Part shown: positions 46,994 to 56,743 of the stretch, in pieces | Layout of the letters: each line of letters opens with the position of its first letter | Numbering within the stretch: the first letter of the stretch is position 1 | Assembly: GCF_026393345.1 (NCBI RefSeq) | Contig: NZ_JAPLAI010000011.1 | Coordinates: forward strand, 1 to 64,000 | DNA: 64,000 bases | Reading direction: 5' to 3' | From: Microbacterium sp. | GTDB lineage: Bacteria; Actinomycetota; Actinomycetes; Actinomycetales; Microbacteriaceae | Translations under genes and position numbers: made by a program | The notes under the pieces: model-generated | Database searches by the model: none | The model's input: only the letters and a program-made list of their open reading frames with translations | What the model was told of the DNA's origin: nothing

Positions 46994-49072
46994 TCAGGCG
47001 TCGATACGCTCGCGCGCGAGGCTGTCGCTCGATGACACGATGAAATCGCGGCGCGGGGCGACTTCGTTGCCCATGAGCAGCTCGAACACGGATGCGGCCG
47101 CCTCCGCGTCCTGCACCCGCACACGCCGCAGGGTCCGCCCGGCGCGATCCATCGTCGTCACGGCCAGCTGCTCGGCATCCATCTCACCAAGTCCCTTGTA
47201 GCGCTGCACCGGCTCCTGCCACTTCCTGCCGGACTTGGTGAGCTTCGCCAGCAGCTGGTGCAGCTCCTGCTCGCTGTACGTGTAGATCGTCTCGTTCGGC
47301 TTGCTGCCCGGGTTGATCACCACGACCCGGTGGAGCGGCGGGACGGCCGCGTACACGCGTCCTTCTTCGACGAGCGGCCGCATGTAGCGGAAGAACAGCG
47401 TGAGCAGCAGCGTCCGGATGTGCGCGCCGTCGACGTCGGCGTCGCTCATCATGATGATCTTGCCGTAGCGCGCCGTGTCGATGTCGAACGAGCGGCCGGA
47501 GCCGGCGCCGATGACCTGGATGATCGAGGCGCACTCGGCGTTGGAGAGCATGTCGCTCACCGACGCCTTCTGCACGTTCAGGATCTTGCCGCGGATCGGT
47601 AGCAACGCCTGGTACTCGCTGTTGCGGGCGAGCTTCGCGGTGCCGAGCGCAGAGTCACCCTCCACGATGAACAGCTCGGAGTCGTTGACGTCGTTGGAAC
47701 GGCAATCGACGAGCTTCGCCGGCAGCGACGACGACTCCAGCGCGTTCTTGCGGCGCTGCGTCTCTTTGTGGCTGCGCGCCGAGATGCGCGCCTTCATCTC
47801 CGAGACGACCTTGTCCAGCAGCAGTGCCGTCTGCGCCTTGTCGTCGCGCTTGGCAGACGAGAACCGGGCTGCCAGCTCCTTCGTCACGACCGAGGCGACG
47901 ATCTGCTTGACCGCGGGGGTGCCGAGCACCTCCTTGGTCTGACCCTCGAACTGCGGTTCCGAGAGGCGCACGGTGAGCACCGCGGACATGCCGGCGAGGA
48001 TGTCGTCCTTGTCGAGCTTGTCGTTGCCGACCTTGAGTCGGCGTGCGTTCTGCTCGACCTGGGTGCGCAGCACCTTCATGAGCCCCTGCTCGAAACCTTG
48101 CTGATGCGTGCCGCCCTTGGGCGTCGCGATGATGTTGACGTACGACCGGCACACGGTCTCGTAGCCGGTGCCCCAGCGGAGGGCCACATCGACGTGGCAT
48201 TCGCGTTCCACGTCCGTCGGGATCATTGCGCCGGTGGGCTGGAGCACGGGCACCGTTTCGGTGAACGTGCCGGTGCCGGTCAGTCGCCAGGTGTCGGTGA
48301 TGGCGGTGTCGGGGGCGAGGAACTCCACGTACTCCGAGATGCCGCCGTCATAGCGGTACACCGACTCGACGCTCTCCTCGCCGCGCTCGTCGCGGACGAC
48401 GATCTCGAGACCCGGCACCAGGAACGCGGTCTGGCGCACCCGCTGCACCAGTTCGTCCGAGGTGAACGACGCATCCTTCGTGAAGATCTGCCGGTCGGCC
48501 CAGTACCGGATGCGGGTGCCCGTGACACCCTTCTTGGCCTTGCCGACCACGCGCAGCTCGCTGCGATCGCGGAACGGGGTGAAGGGGGAATCTGGGCGTG
48601 GCTCGCCCGAGTCGGCGAACAGCCCCGGCTCACCGCGGTGGAACGACATGGCCCAGGTCTTGCCGCCGCGGTCGACCTCGACGTCAAGTCGCTCGGACAG
48701 TGCGTTCACGACGGACGCGCCGACACCGTGCAGACCACCGGATGCGGCGTACGAGCCGCCGCCGAATTTGCCACCCGCGTGCAGCTTGGTGAACACGACC
48801 TCGACACCGGACAGGCCGGTGCGCGGTTCGATGTCGACAGGGATGCCGCGCGCCTGGTCGCGCACCTCGACGCTGCCGTCGCGGTACAGCACGACGTCGA
48901 TGCGGTTGCCGTGGCCACCGAGCGCCTCGTCGACGCTGTTGTCGATGATCTCCCAGAGGCAGTGCATGAGGCCGCGGGAGTCGGTGGAGCCGATATACAT
49001 ACCGGGGCGCTTGCGAACGGCCTCGAGCCCCTCCAGGACCTGCAGATGGTGGGCGGAATATTCGGCTGTCAC
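46994..49072 (-). CDS. parE: DNA topoisomerase IV subunit B
   Basis: ATPase subunit, 692 residues from GTG 49072 ('VTAEYSAHHLQVLEG'). GHKL motifs: 'EIIDNSVDEALGG' (N box), 'DQARGIPVDIE', 'GGLHGVGASVVNALS'. The TOPRIM domain has 'EGDSALGTAKLARN', 'PIRGKILNV' and 'SDADVDGAHIRTLLL'. The 'EGDSALGTAK' spelling, instead of GyrB's EGDSAGGSAK, supports ParE. GTG was chosen because the track extension lacks homology to the family. Convergent with parC. Confidence 0.94.
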   Translation of the reverse strand: MTAEYSAHHLQVLEGLEAVRKRPGMYIGSTDSRGLMHCLWEIIDNSVDEALGGHGNRIDVVLYRDGSVEVRDQARGIPVDIEPRTGLSGVEVVFTKLHAGGKFGGGSYAASGGLHGVGASVVNALSERLDVEVDRGGKTWAMSFHRGEPGLFADSGEPRPDSPFTPFRDRSELRVVGKAKKGVTGTRIRYWADRQIFTKDASFTSDELVQRVRQTAFLVPGLEIVVRDERGEESVESVYRYDGGISEYVEFLAPDTAITDTWRLTGTGTFTETVPVLQPTGAMIPTDVERECHVDVALRWGTGYETVCRSYVNIIATPKGGTHQQGFEQGLMKVLRTQVEQNARRLKVGNDKLDKDDILAGMSAVLTVRLSEPQFEGQTKEVLGTPAVKQIVASVVTKELAARFSSAKRDDKAQTALLLDKVVSEMKARISARSHKETQRRKNALESSSLPAKLVDCRSNDVNDSELFIVEGDSALGTAKLARNSEYQALLPIRGKILNVQKASVSDMLSNAECASIIQVIGAGSGRSFDIDTARYGKIIMMSDADVDGAHIRTLLLTLFFRYMRPLVEEGRVYAAVPPLHRVVVINPGSKPNETIYTYSEQELHQLLAKLTKSGRKWQEPVQRYKGLGEMDAEQLAVTTMDRAGRTLRRVRVQDAEAAASVFELLMGNEVAPRRDFIVSSSDSLARERIDA

Positions 49073-49238
49073 AATCCTCAAGCGTATCCGGGGCCTCCCC
49101 CACGACGGCGCACAGACACGGGCCGGTCGGGGTCGGATACGCGCACAGCGAAATGCCGGTGGATGGCGGCATTCTGCCCAGGTGCGCGTGGTTGTATGTC
49201 GTGACACGCACCGAACGCACCTTGAGGGAGGTCCAGCG

Positions 49239-49460
49239 ATGAACATGACATCGACATCCGGCGAGCAGGCCGTTCTCGACTACCGTCTCAGCGCCGCGGA
49301 CCGCTGCGACTCGTGCGGCGCGCAGGCGTACATCGCCGCGGAAGTGAACGGCAGTGAGCTGCTGTTCTGCGCACACCACGGACGCAAGTACGAAGAGAAG
49401 CTGCGCGCTGTCGCCACCAGCTGGCACGACGAGACCGCGCGCCTCGTCGACGCGAACTGA
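49239..49460 (+). CDS. DUF7455 zinc-ribbon-like small protein
   Basis: 73-residue conserved actinobacterial protein from the ATG at 49239 behind GAGGGAGG. 'LSAADRCDSCGAQAYI' with CxxC and 'LLFCAHHGRKYEEKL' with Cys-His-His suggest a zinc-binding knuckle. Function is unknown; homologues lie near sigA in many relatives. The track shows it only as the end of a longer frame. Divergent from parE over 166 bases. Confidence 0.88.
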   Translation: MNMTSTSGEQAVLDYRLSAADRCDSCGAQAYIAAEVNGSELLFCAHHGRKYEEKLRAVATSWHDETARLVDAN

Positions 49461-49536
49461 CCTCCGGGCGACACCGGGACCGGTGACCGCGGCGGCCTAG
49501 ACTGTCGGGGTCCCCGATCCCCACCCCGGAGCACGT

Positions 49537-50553
49537 ATGCCCTCTCTCGGTCTCGCCCCTCGTCTGCGCTATCTCGTCGGACGCGCCCGTCGCATCGACG
49601 TCGGCTCACTGATGGAGCGCGCCAAGACCGCGGCGACCCTGCACCACCGCAACACCGCGGTCATCGCGGCAGACATGCTCGTCCAGGCAGGCTTCCGCAA
49701 CGTCGGATTCCAGGACTACGCCGACTACGACTTCGCCATCCTCAGTCGCGCCGAGCGTGCGACGTACATGACACACCCGGTGTCGAACCAGCTGTCGCAG
49801 AAGTACGACGACCCGGCGTACCGCCCGCAGTTCCACGACAAGATCGCGTTCAACCGCGTCTTCGCCGACCACCTGCATCGCGCCTGGCTCATCGTGACCC
49901 CCGACAACGCCGACGAGGTGCGCGCCTTCGTCTCCGGCCAGGGCACCGTCGTCGCCAAGGAGCCGGTCGGCCAGGCCGGGACGGGCGTACACCGGTACCG
50001 CGCCGAGGAGATCGATGACTGGGATGCGTTCCATCGCGGTCTCGTGGAGCGCGGCGAGCTGCTGCTCGAGGAGGTCATCGTGCAGCATCCGGACCTCGCC
50101 GCGGTCTGCCCCGGCACGGTGAACACCACCCGCGTGACCGCGTTCTTCGACGGCACGCGAACGCACATCCTCGCGGTCGCCCAGAAGTTCGGACGCGGCG
50201 CGGTGAGCGACCAGATGACCTATGGCGGGTTCTACTCGATGCTCGACGACACCGGTCACTCCGTCGGCAAGGGGTACGACTCGCACGACAACATCCACGA
50301 ATTTCACCCGGAGTCCGGGGTGAAGATCGCCGACTTCCAGCTGCCGATGTACGACAAGGTCGTCGCGTTCGTCGACCGGGTCGCGCGCGTCGTGCCGCAG
50401 ATCCAGTACGTCGGCTGGGACATCGTGGTGACGCCGAACGGCCCGGTGCTCGTCGAGGGCAACTGGGCGGCCGGCGTGTACGAGAACAAGCCCACTGCGA
50501 CCGGCATCCGCACCGGCCACAAGCCCCGTTACCGCGCTGCCATCGGGTTCTGA
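49537..50553 (+). CDS. Sugar-transfer-associated ATP-grasp domain protein
   Basis: 338-residue protein with an ATP-grasp fold: 'VVAKEPVGQAGTGVHRY' (ATP-binding lysine and glycine-rich loop), 'LLLEEVIVQHPDLA', 'VNTTRVTAFFDG', and metal-binding 'QYVGWDIVVTPNGPVLVEGN'. This matches the sugar-transfer-associated ATP-grasp group, found in cell-envelope polysaccharide loci; substrate unknown. Here it stands alone and is closed by a strong hairpin. Envelope role is inference only. Confidence 0.82.
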   Translation: MPSLGLAPRLRYLVGRARRIDVGSLMERAKTAATLHHRNTAVIAADMLVQAGFRNVGFQDYADYDFAILSRAERATYMTHPVSNQLSQKYDDPAYRPQFHDKIAFNRVFADHLHRAWLIVTPDNADEVRAFVSGQGTVVAKEPVGQAGTGVHRYRAEEIDDWDAFHRGLVERGELLLEEVIVQHPDLAAVCPGTVNTTRVTAFFDGTRTHILAVAQKFGRGAVSDQMTYGGFYSMLDDTGHSVGKGYDSHDNIHEFHPESGVKIADFQLPMYDKVVAFVDRVARVVPQIQYVGWDIVVTPNGPVLVEGNWAAGVYENKPTATGIRTGHKPRYRAAIGF

Positions 50554-50572
50554 CCCGGCCGGACACGCACGA

Positions 50573-50603
50573 AGCCCCCGCACCGGATGACCGGGCGGGG
50601 GCT
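50573..50603. terminator. Bidirectional terminator-like hairpin
   Basis: AGCCCCCGC pairs with GCGGGGGCT around a 13-base loop that itself can fold (CCGG/CCGG). Lies between the convergent ATP-grasp and F420-ligase-like genes. Confidence 0.75.
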
Positions 50604-50620
50604 GTCGTCTTCGTAACGGC

Positions 50621-51331
50621 TCAGGCGGGACGCACGACACCGAGTGGCGTCGACTGGTGACCCTGACCGAGCGGATTGTCCTTGAGGATCGCGACGAGGC
50701 GCTTCTCCCCCGCCTTGTCGAGGGTCGAACCGAGAATGTTGCCACCTAGGTCGTTGATGTCGACCACGGCCACCTCAACGCCCGCGGGGAGCAGGCTCTG
50801 CAGGTGACGGGCGACCTCGGTGGGTCGCTCCGGGCCGAGCACGACGGCCTTGTTGTACGGCGGGATCGTGCCGCTGGTCGGGCCGTCGATGGCGCGGGCC
50901 TTGTCACCGGCGATGCGGTAGAAGTCGCCCTTGCGACCGAACGCCTTCGTCACAGCGGACACGGCGGCAGCGAGCAGGATGCGGGGCGTCCCGCACTCGC
51001 GCAGCGCCATCTCCATCGTCTCGGGCATGCCGAGACCGATGCCGTGCGGGGTGCGGGTGACGTACTTCGAGAGGAACAGCGCCAGCTTCCGCGGCGCAAT
51101 GTCCTCCACCAGGTACGAGCGACCCTGCGTGATCGCGACGATCTTCTCGGTCACGAACAGCAGGTCACCCGGCTGCACCACGGGGGCGGCGTACTCGGTC
51201 ACGAAGGGGTCGAGCTCATCGCCCGGAAGCACCACGCGGGTGCGGATCGGGATCCGCATGTAGCGCGCGCCGTCGGTTTCGACGGTGAGCGCTTTGCCCT
51301 CGTTCGCCTCCGGCGTGCCGGCCTCGCTCAC
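50621..51331 (-). CDS. Coenzyme F420-0:L-glutamate ligase-like protein
   Basis: 236-residue protein of the CofE/FbiB-ligase fold. '[17 protein letters not shown]' and '[18 protein letters not shown]' match the N-terminal part of F420 gamma-glutamyl ligases, and '[19 protein letters not shown]' (core '[10 protein letters not shown]') the metal-binding C-terminal part. It lacks the nitroreductase half of FbiB, and no fbiA/fbiC is nearby. GTG start overlaps the sigA stop by four bases, so it is translationally coupled to the primary sigma factor. Whether the host makes F420 cannot be told. Confidence 0.82.
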   Translation of the reverse strand: MSEAGTPEANEGKALTVETDGARYMRIPIRTRVVLPGDELDPFVTEYAAPVVQPGDLLFVTEKIVAITQGRSYLVEDIAPRKLALFLSKYVTRTPHGIGLGMPETMEMALRECGTPRILLAAAVSAVTKAFGRKGDFYRIAGDKARAIDGPTSGTIPPYNKAVVLGPERPTEVARHLQSLLPAGVEVAVVDINDLGGNILGSTLDKAGEKRLVAILKDNPLGQGHQSTPLGVVRPA

Positions 51332-52692
51332 TCGAGGTAGTCCCGCAGCGACTGCGACCGCGAGGGGTGGCGAAGCTTCGCCATGGTCTTCGACTCGATC
51401 TGGCGGATGCGCTCGCGTGTCACGCCGAACGTGTCGCCGATCTGGTCGAGGGTCTTGGGCTGTCCGTCTCCGAGGCCGAAGCGCATCCGGATGACGCCCG
51501 CCTCGCGCTCGCTGAGCGAGTCGAGGAGCGATTCCAGCTGACGCTGCAGCATGGTGAAGCCGACGGCGTCGGCAGGAACGACCGCCTCAGTGTCCTCGAT
51601 GAGGTCACCGAACTCGCTGTCGCCGTCTTCACCGAGGGGCGTGTGCAGCGAGATGGGCTCGCGCCCGTACTTCTGCACCTCGATGACCTTCTCCGGGGTC
51701 ATGTCGAGTTCGCGGCTCAGCTCTTCGGGCGTGGGCTCGCGGCCCAGGTCCTGCAGCATCTGCCGCTGCACGCGGGCAAGCTTGTTGATGACCTCGACCA
51801 TGTGGACGGGGATGCGGATGGTGCGCGCCTGGTCGGCCATGGCGCGCGTGATCGCCTGGCGGATCCACCACGTCGCGTAGGTCGAGAACTTGAAGCCCTT
51901 GGTGTAGTCGAACTTCTCGACCGCACGGATGAGGCCGAGGTTCCCCTCCTGGATGAGGTCGAGGAACTGCATGCCGCGGCCGGTGTAGCGCTTGGCGAGC
52001 GAGACGACGAGGCGGAGGTTGGCACCGAGCAGGTGGCTCTTGGCGCGCTGGCCGTCGCGGGCGACCCACTGCAGGTCGAGTCCCATCTGGCTGGACTTCT
52101 CGGCCGCCGACATCTTCGACAGCTTCTCTTCGGCGAACAGGCCCGCCTCGATCCGCATGGCGAGCTCGACCTCTTCGGCCGCGTTCAGCAGCGGAACCTT
52201 ACCGATCTGCTTCAGGTAGTCCTTGACCGGGTCGGCTGTCGCGCCGGTGATCTGGGTCGAGTAGACGGGGACGTCGTCCTCGTCGTTGGACGAGATGACG
52301 ATGGCGCCGGTCGGAAGCGGCTCGGAGAACTTGGGCTTCGTGTTCTCGTCGTCGTCATCGTCGTCGTCGGCTGCCTTCGCCTTGTCCTTGGCCGGAGCGG
52401 CCGAGTCATCGGCGTCGTCAACGACGACCTCGTCGACGATGACCTCATCGTCGATCTCGGCGTCGTCCTCGAAGTCGTCATCGCCCTTCACGGGCTTCTT
52501 GGTGCTCTTCTTCGCCGGAGCGGCCTTCTTGGCCGTCGCGGCCTTCGTGGTCGCGGCCTTGGTCGTCGTGGCGCGCTTCGCAGGAGCCTTCTTCGGCGCA
52601 GCGGCGGCCACCGCCTCTTCGACCACGGCCTCCGCCGGAGCGGTATCGGTCGCGGTGCGCGAGCGGTTGTCGGTCTTCGTGCTCGGAGTCAC
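51328..52692 (-). CDS. sigA: RNA polymerase principal sigma factor (sigma-A/HrdB type)
   Basis: 454-residue group 1 sigma factor from GTG 52692. The N-terminal ~120 residues are an Ala/Lys-rich then strongly acidic low-complexity region (region 1.1 equivalent). Region 1.2/2 starts at '[18 protein letters not shown]'; '[19 protein letters not shown]' is region 2.3-2.4; region 4.2 HTH is '[20 protein letters not shown]'. Ends '...SLRDYLE', as expected. TTGACA at 52756-52751 is a plausible -35 for its promoter. Followed by an overlapping F420-ligase-like gene. Confidence 0.96.
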   Translation of the reverse strand: MTPSTKTDNRSRTATDTAPAEAVVEEAVAAAAPKKAPAKRATTTKAATTKAATAKKAAPAKKSTKKPVKGDDDFEDDAEIDDEVIVDEVVVDDADDSAAPAKDKAKAADDDDDDDENTKPKFSEPLPTGAIVISSNDEDDVPVYSTQITGATADPVKDYLKQIGKVPLLNAAEEVELAMRIEAGLFAEEKLSKMSAAEKSSQMGLDLQWVARDGQRAKSHLLGANLRLVVSLAKRYTGRGMQFLDLIQEGNLGLIRAVEKFDYTKGFKFSTYATWWIRQAITRAMADQARTIRIPVHMVEVINKLARVQRQMLQDLGREPTPEELSRELDMTPEKVIEVQKYGREPISLHTPLGEDGDSEFGDLIEDTEAVVPADAVGFTMLQRQLESLLDSLSEREAGVIRMRFGLGDGQPKTLDQIGDTFGVTRERIRQIESKTMAKLRHPSRSQSLRDYLE

Positions 52693-52876
52693 GGTTCGCC
52701 TTTCACCGGGTGTGTGTGCCGCGATCGATCTCGGACACTAGTAAGACCCTTGTCAAGTCCGCAGCGAGCGGATCGCTGCGAGTGACAATGGGTCGGTCCT
52801 CTATTGTCGCATACGCGGACGGAGATCTTGTCGACCCCGCAGAGGGCACAACATCCGAGCCCGATCGGGCATTCCC

Positions 52877-53806
52877 TCAGGCCAGCGGACCGGGACGCTC
52901 CTCGTCACCGTGTCCGCGGTTCGCCAGGAACCGCTCCAGTTCGGCGGCGATCTCGTCGGCGCTGGGAAGGTCGGCCTCGTGCAGCAGCGCGGTCGCCTGT
53001 GTGGAGCCCGCCATGTAGGAGTCGTATCGCTCCTCGAGACCATGCAGCATCCGCTCCAGCTCATCGCTTGCGGCGATCTGCTCCGACACCTTGCCGAGGA
53101 ACTCCTCGTTGTCATCGCGCAGGGAGTCGATACCGAACACGAGTCCGGTGCCGGCGGTGATGCTGTCAAGCGCCGCGATTGCCGCGCCCGGGTACTCGGT
53201 GTCGCCGAGGTAGTGCGGGATGAGGAGCACGAATCCCGCCACGGCGACGCCCGCCTCGGCCAGGCGGTACTCCAGGAGATGACCGGCGGTGGCGGGCACC
53301 TGCGTGTGCGGCTTCCACACCGAGTGGTCCTCGGCGAGCGAGGTCCGGTTCCCCGACACCGTGGCGCCGAGCGGGCGGGTGTGCGGCACCGGCATGCCGA
53401 TGGCGTGCACCCAGGTGACCGATGAGACCGCCGCGGACTGCACGAACTCCGCCACCGAGGCGACGAAGCTGTCCCAGGCGAAGTCCGGCTCGTAGCCGGC
53501 GAGGACGAGAAACGGCTGGCCGAGAGCGTCACGGGTGAGAGTGAGCTCTAACCGCGGCGGGCGGTAATCGGTGAGGTGGTCGCTCTCGAAGGAGATGAGG
53601 GGACGACGTGCGCGGTAGTCGAGCAGCACGTCGTTCTCGTAACGGCGCACCATGGCGTGGGTCAGCTCGTCCCGCAGGTAGGAGACCGTCTGCGAGACAG
53701 CGGAACCCGCATCCGTGAATCCCGTCAGCAGGACCACCAGCGGGAGACCCGCAGGCACGACCGGCGCCGGCTCCGCGGGCTCGAACACGGGGATGTCGAA
53801 GGGCAT
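52877..53806 (-). CDS. PAC2 family (proteasome assembly chaperone-like) protein
   Basis: 309-residue soluble protein of the PAC2 family, present in most actinobacteria next to sigA, counterpart of Rv2714 as I recall. 'LVVLLTGFTDAGSAVSQTVSYL' (core 'LLTGFTDAGSAVSQ') opens the domain; 'MPVPHTRPLGATVSGN' and 'GFVLLIPHYLGDTEYP' are conserved. Despite the name, no proteasome gene is here and the bacterial function is unclear. Divergent from pepA across 65 bases. Confidence 0.88.
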   Translation of the reverse strand: MPFDIPVFEPAEPAPVVPAGLPLVVLLTGFTDAGSAVSQTVSYLRDELTHAMVRRYENDVLLDYRARRPLISFESDHLTDYRPPRLELTLTRDALGQPFLVLAGYEPDFAWDSFVASVAEFVQSAAVSSVTWVHAIGMPVPHTRPLGATVSGNRTSLAEDHSVWKPHTQVPATAGHLLEYRLAEAGVAVAGFVLLIPHYLGDTEYPGAAIAALDSITAGTGLVFGIDSLRDDNEEFLGKVSEQIAASDELERMLHGLEERYDSYMAGSTQATALLHEADLPSADEIAAELERFLANRGHGDEERPGPLA

Positions 53807-53871
53807 ACCACCATGCTACGAGGCGCACGCATACCTGCGGGCGGTTCGCAGGCTCGGCCTACGATGGGGGG

Positions 53872-55325
53872 ATGCCGTATCCCGCGCTGTCCGTGACCGA
53901 TTCCGACCTGCGCACCACCGGTGCCGATGCCGCCCTCCTGGTGATCCCGCCGCCGGCGGATCCGTTCTATGAGGACAAGACCTGGTCGGGCCTGGGCGCC
54001 CTGCTCGGCCGCGTCGGGTTCTCCGGCGCCGTAGGCTCCTACCTCCGGGTCGACGCCCCCGACGTCTTCGACGGCCCGCTCGCGGTCGTCGGATCCGGCA
54101 GCGACGCGGATGCGGCGGCCCTTCGCACCGCGGCGGGCTCCGGCATCCGACAGCTCACCGGCTTCGAGACGGTCGCGATCCTCGCCCCCGTGGCTCCCGA
54201 CGCGGCGCCCGCGCTGCTGGAGGGCGCAGGCCTCGGCGGCTACCGGTTCGAGGGATACAAGCGCAGCGGGCCCGCGGGCCGCGCGTCGCGCGTGGTCGTG
54301 GTGGCGCCGCAGGCCTCCGCCGCCGATGCCACCGCCGCCGAGGTCGTCGCCTCCGCCGTGGCGCTGGTGAAGGACCTCACCTCGATCCCCGCCGAATGGC
54401 TCGGCCCGGACGACCTCGCCCGTCGCGCGGTCGCCGAAGTCGCCGACAGGTCACCGTCCTCGACGAGGTCGCGATGGCCGAACAGGGCTTCGGCGGCATC
54501 CTGGGCGTCGGTCAGGGATCCGATCGCCCGCCGCGCTTCGTGCGGCTCGACTACCGCCCGGCGGGCGCCGCGCGCCGCGTCGCCCTTGTGGGCAAGGGCA
54601 TCACCTTCGACACCGGCGGGCTGTCGCTGAAGCCCGCCGCCTCGATGGTCGGCATGAAGGACGACATGTGCGGCGCCGCGGTGGTGCTCGCGGTGCTCCG
54701 AGCCGCCGCCCAGCTGGAACTGCCGGTCGGCGTGACCGCCTACCTCTGCATCTCGGACAACATGCCGTCGGGACGCGCGACCCGCCCGGGCGATGTGCTC
54801 CGGATGCTGGACGGCACCACCGTCGAGGTGTTGAACACGGACGCCGAGGGCCGCCTCGTGCTCGCGGACGGGCTCGTCGCCGCGAGCCGCGAGCAGCCGG
54901 ACCTCATCGTCGACGTCGCCACCCTCACCGGCGCCATCATCACCGCGCTCGGCACCCGGCTCACCGGCGTCATGGGTGCGGACGACGCGGTCGCCGCCTA
55001 CCTCGACGCCGCCGAGCGAGCCGGTGAGCCCTCGTGGCGACTGCCCCTGCCGGAGTACATGGAGGACGAGCTCGACTCCCCCATCGCCGACCTCGTGAAC
55101 GCGAAGATCGGCGACCCTGCCGCCGGCTCGCTGTTCGCCGGCCTCTTCCTGCAGCGCTTCGTCGGCCGCGCGTCGGACGCGGACGACGCGCCTCGCATCC
55201 CGTGGGTGCACCTTGATATCGCCGGGTCCGGATGGCACAAGGGCGGCGCCTACGGATTCACCGAGAAGGGTGCCACCGGGGCCTCGGTCCGCGCGCTCAT
55301 CGAGCTCCTCCGCGGGCAGGCCTGA
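53872..55325 (+). pseudogene. pepA: Leucyl aminopeptidase (PepA), broken by a -1 frameshift
   Basis: M17 metallo-aminopeptidase. The N-terminal domain reads from the ATG at 53872 through 'DLTSIPAEWLGPDDLARRAV' in one frame; from about 54445 the catalytic domain continues in another frame ('VTVLDEVAMAEQGFGG'). Adding one base near 54443 restores a single protein of normal length (~485). The catalytic part is intact: 'GKGITFDTGGLSLKPA', 'MKDDMCGAA', 'NTDAEGRLVLADGL'. No slippery heptamer is visible, so programmed shifting is unlikely; it is either a fresh mutation or a sequence error. lpd starts two bases after its stop. Confidence 0.9.
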
Positions 55326-55326
55326 C

Positions 55327-56691
55327 ATGGCAACCGACATCATCGTCCTCGGCGGCGGCAGCGCCGGGTACGCCGCCGCCCTCCGCGCCGCCGAACTCGG
55401 CAAGCAGGTCGTCCTGATCGAGCGCGACAAGGTGGGCGGCACGTGCCTCCACCGCGGTTGCGTGCCCACCAAGGCGCTGCTGCACGTCGCCGAGGTCGTC
55501 GACACCGTCGGCGAGGCCGCATCCGTCGGCGTGCGCGCGACCCTCGAGAGCGTTGACGTCGAGGCGATGCAGGCGTTCCGCCGCGGGATCGTCGCGAAGA
55601 AGCACAAGGGCCTCGAGGGGCTCCTCGCCGCCCGCAAGATCACCGTCGTCGTCGGCGACGGCCGGCTGGAGCAGCCGGGACGCGTCCGGGTCGGCGACGA
55701 GGTGTTCGAGGCACCCGACGTCATCGTGGCGACCGGCGCCCGCACGCGCGACCTGCCCGGCGTGACGACAGGTGGCCGCGTGCTCACCAGCGAGACCGCA
55801 CTGGAGCTCGACGAGATCCCGGCCCGCGTCGTCGTGCTCGGCGGCGGCGTCATCGGCGTCGAGTTCGCCAGCATGTGGCGCTCGCTCGGCGCCGACGTCA
55901 CGGTCGTCGAGGCGCTGCCGAGCCTCGTGCCGAACGAGGACGAGACGCTGCGGAAGGGCCTCGAGCGTGCGTTCCGCAAGCGCGGCATCATCGCCCGCAT
56001 CGGCACACGGGTCGCGTCGGTGGCACAGACGGACACCGAGGTGACCGTCACTCTCGAGGATGACTCGGTCCTCACCGCCGACTACGTCCTCGTCGCGATC
56101 GGTCGCGTGCCCGCGATCGACGGGATCGGACTAGAGGAGGCCGGCGTCGGCGTCGAGCGGGGCTTCGTCGTCGTCGACGAGCAGCTGCGGACCGCCGCGC
56201 CCGGGGTGTGGGCGGTCGGCGACATCGTCGCCGGTCCGCAGCTCGCACACCGTGGTTTCCAGCACGGCATCTTCGTCGCGGAGCAGATCGCCGGCACGAA
56301 CCCGACTGCGGTCCCCGACGAGAACGTCCCCCGCATCACGTATTCGCAGCCCGAGCTCGCCGCCGTCGGCCTCACCAAGGCGCAGGCCGAGGAGCGATTC
56401 GGGGCGGATGCGGTGGCGGTCGTCGACTACAACCTGGCCGGGAACGCGCGCAGCGAGATCCTCGGCACCGCCGGGAGCGTCCGTGTCGTCCGCCGTGTCG
56501 ACGGGCCCGTCGTGGGCGTCCACATGATCGGTTCCCGCGTCGGGGAACTCATCACGGAGGCCCAGCTCATCATCGGATGGGAGGCGCATCCCGAGGACGT
56601 GAAGCCGTTCCTCCACGCGCACCCGACCCAGAGCGAAGCACTCGGCGAGGCGCTTCTGGCCCTCGCCGGGTCGCCGTTGCACACGCTCTGA
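55327..56691 (+). CDS. lpdA: Dihydrolipoyl dehydrogenase (E3)
   Basis: 454-residue flavoprotein that reoxidises the dihydrolipoyl arm of 2-oxoacid dehydrogenases. FAD-binding 'ILGGGSAGYAAALRA', redox disulfide 'GGTCLHRGCVPTKALLH', NAD-binding 'VVLGGGVIGVEFAS', FAD 'GVWAVGDIV', and the C-terminal catalytic 'HAHPTQSEALGE'. Directly after pepA and 52 bases before sucB, so E3 and E2 are probably co-expressed. The E1 gene is elsewhere. Confidence 0.95.
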   Translation: MATDIIVLGGGSAGYAAALRAAELGKQVVLIERDKVGGTCLHRGCVPTKALLHVAEVVDTVGEAASVGVRATLESVDVEAMQAFRRGIVAKKHKGLEGLLAARKITVVVGDGRLEQPGRVRVGDEVFEAPDVIVATGARTRDLPGVTTGGRVLTSETALELDEIPARVVVLGGGVIGVEFASMWRSLGADVTVVEALPSLVPNEDETLRKGLERAFRKRGIIARIGTRVASVAQTDTEVTVTLEDDSVLTADYVLVAIGRVPAIDGIGLEEAGVGVERGFVVVDEQLRTAAPGVWAVGDIVAGPQLAHRGFQHGIFVAEQIAGTNPTAVPDENVPRITYSQPELAAVGLTKAQAEERFGADAVAVVDYNLAGNARSEILGTAGSVRVVRRVDGPVVGVHMIGSRVGELITEAQLIIGWEAHPEDVKPFLHAHPTQSEALGEALLALAGSPLHTL

Positions 56692-56743
56692 CCTGCACAG
56701 ATCACTAAGCTAGACAGACATCGTTTTAGAAGGAGCAAATGCC

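Noticed and set aside
44413-49072. Annotation of the two topoisomerase genes as gyrA and gyrB
   Set aside because: No canonical GyrA box, EGDSALGTAK TOPRIM spelling, and no dnaA-dnaN-recF neighbourhood; topoisomerase IV fits better.
54436-54460. Programmed -1 frameshift in pepA
   Set aside because: No slippery heptamer (X XXY YYZ) and no downstream pseudoknot visible; aminopeptidase families are not known to use frameshifting.
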